From Cronobacter sakazakii (GTDB lineage: Bacteria > Pseudomonadota > Gammaproteobacteria > Enterobacterales > Enterobacteriaceae): 64,000 nt of DNA. The position numbers and the translations under genes are program-made. Below, in pieces: positions 57,605 through 64,000 of the stretch (positions are counted from its first letter, which is position 1; every line of letters starts with the position of its first letter). The notes under the pieces are model-generated. The model ran no database searches, had not been told where the DNA came from, and saw nothing but the letters and a program-made list of their open reading frames with translations. The DNA lies in NCBI RefSeq assembly GCF_000982825.1, contig NZ_CP011047.1, positions 682,001-746,000 on the forward strand, given 5' to 3'.

Positions 57605-57632
57605 ATTATATCAGCGAGGTCAGGGATGCCAA
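57605..57632 (-). promoter_or_regulatory. uvrD promoter
   Basis: Minus strand TTGGCA (57632-57627), 16-base spacer, TATAAT (57610-57605), start near 57598. It lies inside the last codons of yigB; the TAA of yigB is part of the -10. Confidence 0.88.
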
Positions 57633-58322
57633 CCGCGAAATCTCCAGATGCGGTAACAGGCGGCTGTCATCTATCTGCATCAGGTCGCCGTCAAGCAGGT
57701 TTATCCAGCACGCCTGCACGCCGGAGCGGATAGCGCCCGCCACGTCGGTAGTCAGGTCATCGCCCACGTGCAGAATAGCCTCGGGCGCGACGCCAAGCTT
57801 CTGCGCGGCGAGATGATACATATCGCTGTACGGCTTGGCGCGGCCGTGCGGCCCGGCGCGCAGCACAAACTGAAACAGACCGCCTAAGCCGAACTGTTCC
57901 GGCTCGGCGTTACCGTTGGTGATGGCCACCAGCGGCCACTTTTTCGCGAGCTGCTGCAACGCCTCAAGATTTTCCTCAGGCACCTCGATGCGGCTGCGCC
58001 AGCGGGCGAAGTTCAGCATCGCCTCGTTCGCGCCTTCAGACGCCTCATGGGCAGAAAGCCCGGCCTCCAGCATCACGTGTTCAATGGCGCGCCGCCGCCA
58101 TTCGGTCACATCGTGATAAATCTCCGGCTCCTGCTGGCGCAGCGCCGTTCGGGCGCGGTGCAAATCCGCGGCGGTGAACGCGCTGAGCCGCGGGTGATAG
58201 CGCTGCATAAACGCCAGCGTCTCTTGCTCGGTGCGGGCGATAACCGGGCGGTTATCGTAGAGCGTATCGTCAAGATCGAACGTCAGGGCGGCAATCGCGC
58301 CCAGCGGACGGTAGAAGTACAT
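57606..58322 (-). CDS. yigB: HAD-family FMN phosphatase YigB
   Basis: Haloacid dehalogenase phosphatase; the E. coli enzyme hydrolyses FMN to riboflavin and affects persistence. 238 residues, as in E. coli. Motif I TFDLDDTLYDNRPV, motif II AITNGNAEP, motif III lysine in GRAKPYSDMY, motif IV HVGDDLTTDVAG. Start overlaps the xerC stop (TAATG). Last gene of the lptM-dapF-yigA-xerC-yigB run, with read-through to uvrD possible. Confidence 0.95.
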   Translation of the reverse strand: MYFYRPLGAIAALTFDLDDTLYDNRPVIARTEQETLAFMQRYHPRLSAFTAADLHRARTALRQQEPEIYHDVTEWRRRAIEHVMLEAGLSAHEASEGANEAMLNFARWRSRIEVPEENLEALQQLAKKWPLVAITNGNAEPEQFGLGGLFQFVLRAGPHGRAKPYSDMYHLAAQKLGVAPEAILHVGDDLTTDVAGAIRSGVQACWINLLDGDLMQIDDSRLLPHLEISRLASLTSLI

Positions 58323-59227
58323 TACGGTTTTCCTCGTCTGGCGCGTGGGTGCGCCGCGTCGTAGACCGAAGCCAGATGCTGGAAATCGAGATGCGTATAG
58401 ATCTGGGTGGTCGAGAGATTGGCATGGCCCAGCAGCTCCTGAACCGCGCGCAGATCGCCGCTGGATTCCAGCATATGTGTCGCGAAAGAGTGGCGCAGCT
58501 TATGCGGATGAACATGGCTGTTCAGCCCCTGTTTGATGCCCCACTCCGCAAAACGTTTTTGCACGTTACGCGCCGAGATGCGCTTACCTTGCTTAGATAA
58601 AAACAGCGCGTCGTCGTCGGGGCCAAACAGCTCGCGCAGGTTCAGCCAGTGTTCAATCCAGGCGACCGCGCTGCGGCCTATCGGCAGGCGGCGCTCTTTG
58701 CTGCCTTTTCCCATCACCCAGACTTCACCGCTGGCGAGATCGAGATGATTACAGTCGATATTGACCAGCTCGGACAGTCGCAGCCCGGCGCCGTACATGA
58801 TTTCAAGCATGGCGCGATCGCGTACGGCCAGCGGATCGTTAAGATCGATATCCAGCAGCCGGTTGACGTCATCCACGTCGATGTTTTTCGGCAGATGGCG
58901 CGGCGTTTTCGGCGTGCTGACGCCTTTCGCCGGGTTCGCTTTGAGCTCGCCCTGGCTTACCTGCCAGTCGAAAAAGCTTCGCAGCGCGGAAAGACGCAGC
59001 GCCAGGCTCGACGGCCCCAGCCCGGCGCGACGGCTGCGTACCGCAAGCGATCGAACCATCGCGGCGTCGCACTGCGCCCAGCTTTTAAGCCCCGCCTCGC
59101 CCGCCAGAGCGACAATCGCCGCCAGCTGTCGCTCATAATTGAGCAGCGTCACCGGGCTTAACTGGCGCTCCACTTTCAGATAACGCAGAAAGCGCGTAAT
59201 GGGCGGGTGCAGCGGTGAGTCGGTCAT
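58322..59227 (-). CDS. xerC: Site-specific tyrosine recombinase XerC
   Basis: With XerD resolves chromosome dimers at dif and plasmid multimers at cer-type sites; 301 residues. The full catalytic set is present: Arg150 (GAGLRLSEL), Lys174 (GKGSKERR), His242 and Arg245 (HPHKLRHSF), His268 (LGHANLST) and nucleophile Tyr277 (QIYTHLDF). N-terminal SAM-like core-binding domain covers about residues 5-95. Start overlaps the yigA stop by four bases. This is the housekeeping recombinase, not a mobile integrase. Confidence 0.97.
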   Translation of the reverse strand: MTDSPLHPPITRFLRYLKVERQLSPVTLLNYERQLAAIVALAGEAGLKSWAQCDAAMVRSLAVRSRRAGLGPSSLALRLSALRSFFDWQVSQGELKANPAKGVSTPKTPRHLPKNIDVDDVNRLLDIDLNDPLAVRDRAMLEIMYGAGLRLSELVNIDCNHLDLASGEVWVMGKGSKERRLPIGRSAVAWIEHWLNLRELFGPDDDALFLSKQGKRISARNVQKRFAEWGIKQGLNSHVHPHKLRHSFATHMLESSGDLRAVQELLGHANLSTTQIYTHLDFQHLASVYDAAHPRARRGKP

Positions 59228-59928
59228 AGGCGTTCTATCCAGCGTGCAAGAAGCTCCGGCAGCATCAGCGACAGCTCATGCAGCAGTTGCGTGCCCTGAC
59301 CTTGCTGATAGTGCTGCGGGTCGCGGCTGCTGAAAATCAGCACGCCAAGCTCGCCATGTTCGCCAAGCAGCGACATCGCCACCGATCCGACGGCTTTCGC
59401 GTCCGGCAATACCACCAGCAGTTCCGGGCCGTTCAGCGGCCCCAGGTAGTGCATCTGCTGGCCAAGGCGCTGAATGCGTACCGGTTCGAACGCCTGACGC
59501 GAGAGCGCCAGATGCGTAAAGCCGGAGGGCGCGCCAAGCCGCCAGCGCTCCGGGAACAGGCGAATGCTCGCGCCCGCAAGCCCCATATCGCGCGCCCAGC
59601 GGTTAAGGCGCTCCAGCATCTCCTGAAGACTGCCAGCGCAGGCGAGCCGCCCCTGCAATTTCAACAGGCGATAAAACAATCCTTCGTTGGCGCTCGCCTG
59701 TTCCATCAGCAACGTCATGTTTTCTTCCAGTTCGTTGATGTGGTTACGCGCGCGCGTCATGTGCCACTCCACCAGCGAAACCGTTCCGCGCACCGGGTGC
59801 GGCACGCGGATCTGCTCCACCATCGCGGCGTTGCGGATAAAAAAATCGGGATGGCGCAGCAGATAGTCGAGCACCGCGTCGTCATCAAGCGTTGCCAGCG
59901 TCTCCTGCTGTTCTCCAGCCTTACTCAT
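59224..59928 (-). CDS. yigA: DUF484-family protein YigA
   Basis: GAF-like DUF484 protein of unknown function, kept between dapF and xerC in enterics; 234 residues. N-terminal block DDDAVLDYLLRHPDFFIRN, a central coiled coil around ARNHINELEENMTLLMEQA, and the GAF-like C-terminal half (GSVAMSLLGEHGELGVLIF). Overlaps dapF and xerC by four bases each, so all three are coupled. Confidence 0.93.
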   Translation of the reverse strand: MSKAGEQQETLATLDDDAVLDYLLRHPDFFIRNAAMVEQIRVPHPVRGTVSLVEWHMTRARNHINELEENMTLLMEQASANEGLFYRLLKLQGRLACAGSLQEMLERLNRWARDMGLAGASIRLFPERWRLGAPSGFTHLALSRQAFEPVRIQRLGQQMHYLGPLNGPELLVVLPDAKAVGSVAMSLLGEHGELGVLIFSSRDPQHYQQGQGTQLLHELSLMLPELLARWIERL

Positions 59929-60749
59929 AAGTGAATAAATCCATCATAAACGTGGGTGGCGGGGCCAGTCATAAAGAGCGGATTGCCAGGCCCTTTCCAG
60001 GCGATGTCGAGACGACCACCAGGCAAGTCGACGCGCACCTGCGCGGCCAGCAGCCCCTGCTGAATGCCGACCGCGACCGCGCCGCACGCGCCGCTGCCAC
60101 AGGCCTGCGTTTCGCCCGCGCCGCGCTCAAACACGCGCAGCCGGATGTGTTCCGTATTCATCACCTGCATAAAACCGATGTTGGCGCGCTCCGGAAAGCG
60201 TTCATGGCTTTCCATTAGCGGCCCGAGCGTCTCCACCGGCGCGGTGGCGACGTCATCCACCTGAATCACGCAGTGCGGGTTGCCCATCGACACCACGCCG
60301 CACAGCACCGTTTGCTCGGCAGCGCGCATGATGTAGGTCTTCTCAGCTTTGTTGGCGCGAAACGGCACCAGCGACGGCTCGAAAACCGGCTCGCCCATGT
60401 TCACACGCACCAGCTCGTCTTCATTGACCGTTAACACCATGCGGCCATTCGCGGTGCTGACGCGGATTTCCCGCTTGTTGGTCAGCCCTTTGAGGCGCAC
60501 GAAACGGGCGAAACAGCGCGCGCCGTTGCCGCACTGCGCCACTTCGCTGCCGTCGGCGTTAAAAATGCGGTAGTGAAAATCGAGATCGGGATCGTAGGGC
60601 GGTTCGACCACCAGCAGTTGATCGAACCCCACGCCCTGATGCCTGTCCGCCAGGCGGCGGATCATGTCAGGCGAAAAGAAGACGTTTTGCGTCACCGCGT
60701 CCACGACCATAAAGTCGTTACCCAGGCCATGCATTTTAGAGAACTGCAT
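59925..60749 (-). CDS. dapF: Diaminopimelate epimerase
   Basis: Cofactor-free racemase turning LL- into meso-diaminopimelate for lysine and peptidoglycan; 274 residues, as in E. coli. The two catalytic cysteines are Cys73 (VAQCGNGARCF) and the one in QACGSGACGA. Starts MQFSKMHGLGNDFMVVD. It follows lptM by 32 bases. Confidence 0.97.
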   Translation of the reverse strand: MQFSKMHGLGNDFMVVDAVTQNVFFSPDMIRRLADRHQGVGFDQLLVVEPPYDPDLDFHYRIFNADGSEVAQCGNGARCFARFVRLKGLTNKREIRVSTANGRMVLTVNEDELVRVNMGEPVFEPSLVPFRANKAEKTYIMRAAEQTVLCGVVSMGNPHCVIQVDDVATAPVETLGPLMESHERFPERANIGFMQVMNTEHIRLRVFERGAGETQACGSGACGAVAVGIQQGLLAAQVRVDLPGGRLDIAWKGPGNPLFMTGPATHVYDGFIHL

Positions 60750-60781
60750 TGTTGTACTCCGTTTGCGCGGTTACGAGTCGG

Positions 60782-60985
60782 TTACTGCCTGCTGACCTGC
60801 GTCGGGCCATCGGTATCGCCACGGTTGTTGGTATCCGGGATGGTCGTCTCGGTTTGCTGTTCCGGCGCTTTCTGCGGCTGGGCTTTGCTGTCTGCTGGCG
60901 GGAAGTAAAGCGGGCCTTTCAGACCGCAACCAGTGAGGCTAAACAGGGTCAGCATCACTGCCAGAGAGCGAAAAATCGTTTTCAT
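60782..60985 (-). CDS. lptM: LPS-assembly lipoprotein LptM
   Basis: Small outer-membrane lipoprotein (formerly YifL) that helps oxidative maturation of LptD; 67 residues. Signal peptide with lipobox LTGC at residues 17-20 (Cys20 lipidated), then CGLKGPLYFPPAD, the conserved mature start, and a low-complexity Gln/Thr/Pro tail. First gene of the dapF operon and divergent from cyaY. Confidence 0.95.
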   Translation of the reverse strand: MKTIFRSLAVMLTLFSLTGCGLKGPLYFPPADSKAQPQKAPEQQTETTIPDTNNRGDTDGPTQVSRQ

Positions 60986-61151
60986 TTATCGGTGCCTGTT
61001 GTTCATTCATCTGTTTTCTATCATCGCAGGTGAAGATGCAAAAGCAAGAGTTTGCGTAACGCCGGATGACACAAAAGCCGTTCCGCCCGCCGGTTTCTAT
61101 TCCCGGCTATTGCTTTTATACTGCCGCCATCGCGTACAACAGGAAACCAAC

Positions 61152-61472
61152 ATGAACGACAGTGAATTTCACCGCCTGGCCGACGGCCTGTGGATGACCA
61201 TTGAAGAGCGTCTCGACGCGTGGGATGGCGACAGCGATATCGACTGCGAAATCAACGGTGGCGTGCTGACGCTCTCGTTTGAAAACGGCAGCAAAATCAT
61301 TATCAACCGTCAGGAGCCGCTGCATCAGGTGTGGCTGGCGACCAAACAGGGCGGTTATCACTTCGATTATAAAAACGACGAATGGATTTGCGATCGCAGC
61401 GGTGAACGCTTCTGGGATCTGCTGGAAACGGCCGCCACGCAGCAGGCGGGCGAGGCGGTCAGCTTTCGTTAA
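61152..61472 (+). CDS. cyaY: Frataxin-like iron-sulfur assembly protein CyaY
   Basis: Bacterial frataxin, binding iron and regulating the cysteine desulfurase IscS; 106 residues, as in E. coli, from MNDSEFHRLADGLWMTIEER. Acidic first helix (DAWDGDSDIDCEI) and the signature strand ANKQ-type region LHQVWLATKQGGYHFDY, GERFWDLLE. The stop directly abuts the stop of cyaA on the other strand. Confidence 0.97.
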   Translation: MNDSEFHRLADGLWMTIEERLDAWDGDSDIDCEINGGVLTLSFENGSKIIINRQEPLHQVWLATKQGGYHFDYKNDEWICDRSGERFWDLLETAATQQAGEAVSFR

Positions 61473-64000
61473 TCAGGACTGATATTGCTGTAACAGCGGC
61501 GTGGCGCTGTCGTCATCGTTGAGCGGCGTCACGGCTTTGATGGTCTGTGTGCGGAAGGGAATCACCTGCTGGCGGCCATCGACCTTCACAATCTGGTAGA
61601 ACTGCGGCAGGTTGAAGTTGACGAAGCTTGAACCGTAGGTAAAGCGGTCATGCGATGACGAGTAGAACCGGCTGACGTCACGCACCAGCTCCTCTTTGCT
61701 GCCTTCGCAGTGGTGATACACCTCGGCGCGGTTGCTTTCATCGAGAATATAGATGTTAAAGCCGTCGTCGTTGGTCTCTTCAAAGAAGAACTGAATAATC
61801 CCTTCGCTCGCAAAGCCATCGACCACCGACGGCAGTTCAACGTGATCGGTTTCCACCTGAACAGACAGACCGTGCAGTTTGTTATGCGAAATCGCGCCGT
61901 AAAACTCAATGGCGTTTTCCAGCTTCTGTACCGAGACATTAAGCCGCTCGAAGAACAGGCCCCAGGTCTGGCCCGCCACGCGCAGCGCTTTGAAGCGGCC
62001 CGGCTCCAGACGGGTGCTGGAGAGACGAAACTCAATACACTCGGACACCAGCTGCTGCACGCGTGTGCGGATAAGCCCGCGCAGGTGCTGGCTATAGCAG
62101 AACACTTCGACGCTGTCCGGCGGCGCGGCGTCCTGATGCATTTTGCCAAGAATCGTTTTCAGCGCCTCGATCATCGCCTGTTCGCCGTTGAAATGCAGCG
62201 TACGCACTTCGTTCCACGAGTTGCGATACAGCAGGTCGATACTGCCGACCAGGCACTGCTGCTGCTCGCCGAAGCTGAACACATCAAGCTTACGGAAATC
62301 GAAATGCACCACCTGATTGCGGAACGCCGTCGTCGGGTCATATTCCAGGTTGACGATGATCGCCAGATGGCGGATTTCGCACGGGCTGTAGAGCGCTTTT
62401 GGCGTCGGTGCCGGTAACCGCAGCGGGAAATGGTGCGACACATCCGCCACCAGTTCCTGGAGTTTCGGCAGGTCACAAATGCCGTTGCCCTTAATAAACA
62501 GGCGGGTGCGCGACGTCAGCAGGCCGTTAAACCACGCCCAGGCCACCAGCTTATTAAGATAACGGTTATATTCCAGCGGCTGATGGCTGATGATGGAATC
62601 CATGCTCGGCGCGCGGTTGTAGAGATACCACCCGGTGCGGTTGGCGCGGCCCGGCGGCACATGGATGAAAGTGAGCGTCGGCTCAGAGAGATCCGGCGAA
62701 ATCTGCGGGTTCACCAGCGTCACTTTCCCCGGCAGCGCTTCAAACGCGGCATAGAGTTTGCGCGTCAGCACGCCGATATCCTGCGGGCTTGCGGAGACGC
62801 TCAGGTTATTGCGGCGCGCGAAGCGGATCAGGTTACGGTAGCTCTGCATCATCGCGTCGAGCAGCTCGTTATGCGCCTCGCGCACCTGGTCGATTTTCCA
62901 GTTGGCGCGATTATCAAGCATCGTCAGGCGCGCTTCATCCCAGCCCCACTCTTTCACCAGCTGGCTTACCACCTCGCGACGCCAGCCGACACAAGCGCGC
63001 TCGCGGGAAAGTTTTTCGCACACTTTCAGGTAGAAGCAGCGGCGCACAAGATCGAGGCGCGCGCTGTCGTCGATAGCCGTCAGATAGTGCGTGACGCGCT
63101 CCAGCATCATGCAGTAAGGATCGAGCCCGAACGAGACAATTTCGCCATCGTGTAGCCGCTGTTTGATATCTTTCGCGAGCAGGCGAGTGTTCGGATATTC
63201 CCAGGAATAGGCTTCCAGCAGCAGCGTTTTCAGCACGGCTTTATACGGAGAATCGATGCTTTTATAGAGCTGCCAGAGGCTCGCGCCGAAATATTCTTCG
63301 GCGGAAAGGGAGCTTAAGCCGCCCAGATCAAGCCATTCGTTTGGCGTCAGCACGCCCTGCGCGTAGAGCGTCATCACGTAGTCGTCGTAATGCTCTTCTT
63401 CGTCGCACGGCACCATGTTCCAGAGAATACGTTTGCCGGCCATACGCACGGCGGTGCGGTAGAACTCGTCCAGCAGCAAAATATGCTGCGTCGAGCCGCA
63501 GTCTTCGCCGCCGAGGCTACCGCTTTCGTTATGGCGGAAGCGGTTTTCATCAATCAGGAAGAAACTGACCTCAACGCCCAGCGACGCCGCCCAGCTTTCC
63601 AGCAGGCTGCATTTACGCTGCAGCAACTGGCGCTCGTCGTTATCAAGCCAGGCCTGATGGCAGACCCAGATGTCGAGATCGGACGAACAGCTCTGCCCCA
63701 CAGAGGAGGTGCTGCCCATCGAATAGATGCCGGTAATCGGCAGTTCGCCCTGTACCGTTTGCTGCGCAGGCATGCCGCGCTGGGTTTCCAGCTCGTTCAG
63801 GTAGTGGCGTTGGGTTTCATCAGGCGTGTAGAGGCAAATGCCGTAGGGAACGTTACCTTCAAGGTAACCCGGCATCAGCGGATGGTGATAATGCAGTAAT
63901 GTTGGCAGCAGACTGTAGACCTGTTGGAAAGCAGGCCCCATGGCAGCAAGCGCGCGATCCACACGCAATTGATTGATGGCATCCAGTCTCTGCTTCAGTG
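61473..64000 (-). CDS. cyaA: Adenylate cyclase, class I (start off the right edge)
   Basis: Makes cAMP, the co-activator of CRP, under control of the glucose phosphotransferase system. 841 codons are in the window; only about seven N-terminal residues are missing, judged by LKQRLDAINQLRVDRALA at the right edge. The nucleotidyl-transferase motif GSTSSVGQSCSSDLDIWVCH lies in the first quarter; the C-terminal half is the regulatory domain. The tail differs from E. coli but ends in the same LLQQYxS. Its 3' end meets cyaY without a gap. Confidence 0.97.
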   Translation of the reverse strand, partial: LKQRLDAINQLRVDRALAAMGPAFQQVYSLLPTLLHYHHPLMPGYLEGNVPYGICLYTPDETQRHYLNELETQRGMPAQQTVQGELPITGIYSMGSTSSVGQSCSSDLDIWVCHQAWLDNDERQLLQRKCSLLESWAASLGVEVSFFLIDENRFRHNESGSLGGEDCGSTQHILLLDEFYRTAVRMAGKRILWNMVPCDEEEHYDDYVMTLYAQGVLTPNEWLDLGGLSSLSAEEYFGASLWQLYKSIDSPYKAVLKTLLLEAYSWEYPNTRLLAKDIKQRLHDGEIVSFGLDPYCMMLERVTHYLTAIDDSARLDLVRRCFYLKVCEKLSRERACVGWRREVVSQLVKEWGWDEARLTMLDNRANWKIDQVREAHNELLDAMMQSYRNLIRFARRNNLSVSASPQDIGVLTRKLYAAFEALPGKVTLVNPQISPDLSEPTLTFIHVPPGRANRTGWYLYNRAPSMDSIISHQPLEYNRYLNKLVAWAWFNGLLTSRTRLFIKGNGICDLPKLQELVADVSHHFPLRLPAPTPKALYSPCEIRHLAIIVNLEYDPTTAFRNQVVHFDFRKLDVFSFGEQQQCLVGSIDLLYRNSWNEVRTLHFNGEQAMIEALKTILGKMHQDAAPPDSVEVFCYSQHLRGLIRTRVQQLVSECIEFRLSSTRLEPGRFKALRVAGQTWGLFFERLNVSVQKLENAIEFYGAISHNKLHGLSVQVETDHVELPSVVDGFASEGIIQFFFEETNDDGFNIYILDESNRAEVYHHCEGSKEELVRDVSRFYSSSHDRFTYGSSFVNFNLPQFYQIVKVDGRQQVIPFRTQTIKAVTPLNDDDSATPLLQQYQS

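Noticed and set aside
58322..59227. Tyrosine recombinase as a sign of an integrated element
   Set aside because: It is the housekeeping xerC in its normal dapF-yigA-xerC-yigB operon; there are no attachment-site repeats or phage genes around it.

Overview
The window is chromosomal DNA of an enteric gammaproteobacterium. Gene order, protein sequences and control sites (uvrD LexA box, udp CRP sites, fadB FadR operator, rrn P1/P2) all resemble Escherichia coli. The 16S rRNA variable regions and the high G+C of most genes suggest Cronobacter or a close relative; this is recognition from memory, not a database result. Almost everything is core housekeeping DNA. I see no prophage, insertion sequence, CRISPR array, secretion island or undescribed multi-gene system.

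Region 1 (1-14.5 kb) is the transcription/translation block on the minus strand: thrU-tyrU-glyT-thrT-tufB, secE-nusG, rplK-rplA, rplJ-rplL-rpoB-rpoC (rpoC runs off the left edge), then coaA on the plus strand and murB-birA on the minus strand. Region 2 (14.5-19.9 kb) is a complete ribosomal RNA operon on the minus strand (16S, tRNA-Glu, 23S, 5S) with P1/P2 promoters, boxA sites and a terminator. It joins hemG on one side to murB on the other, a junction unlike E. coli K-12, where hemG flanks rrnA and murB flanks rrnB.

Region 3 (19.9-30.2 kb) holds trkH-hemG, pepQ-yigZ, the FadR-controlled fadBA operon, and ubiD and fre. An extra small secreted-protein gene between fadA and fre is split by an in-frame amber codon. 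Region 4 (30.2-39.3 kb) holds rfaH, a glycine-zipper protein gene, tatABCD, ubiE-ubiJ-ubiB, rmuC and udp: ubiquinone synthesis, twin-arginine export and nucleoside salvage.

Region 5 (39.5-45.1 kb) is dlhH, a REP-like palindromic repeat array, metE, an ERIC element in the metE/metR control region, metR and yigM. Region 6 (45.1-53.9 kb) is pldB-yigL, rhtB, rhtC, recQ, pldA, yigI-rarD and two small unknown genes at the yigG/yigF position. Region 7 (53.8-64 kb) is corA with a regulated leader, uvrD, dapF-yigA-xerC-yigB, lptM, cyaY and cyaA (which runs off the right edge).

The most notable observations are the amber-split gene, the hybrid rrn junction, the rplK promoter embedded in the nusG terminator, the ERIC in the metE/metR region, the REP-like array, the corA leader with a short ORF and alternative helices, and the low-G+C coaA/birA/murB block.
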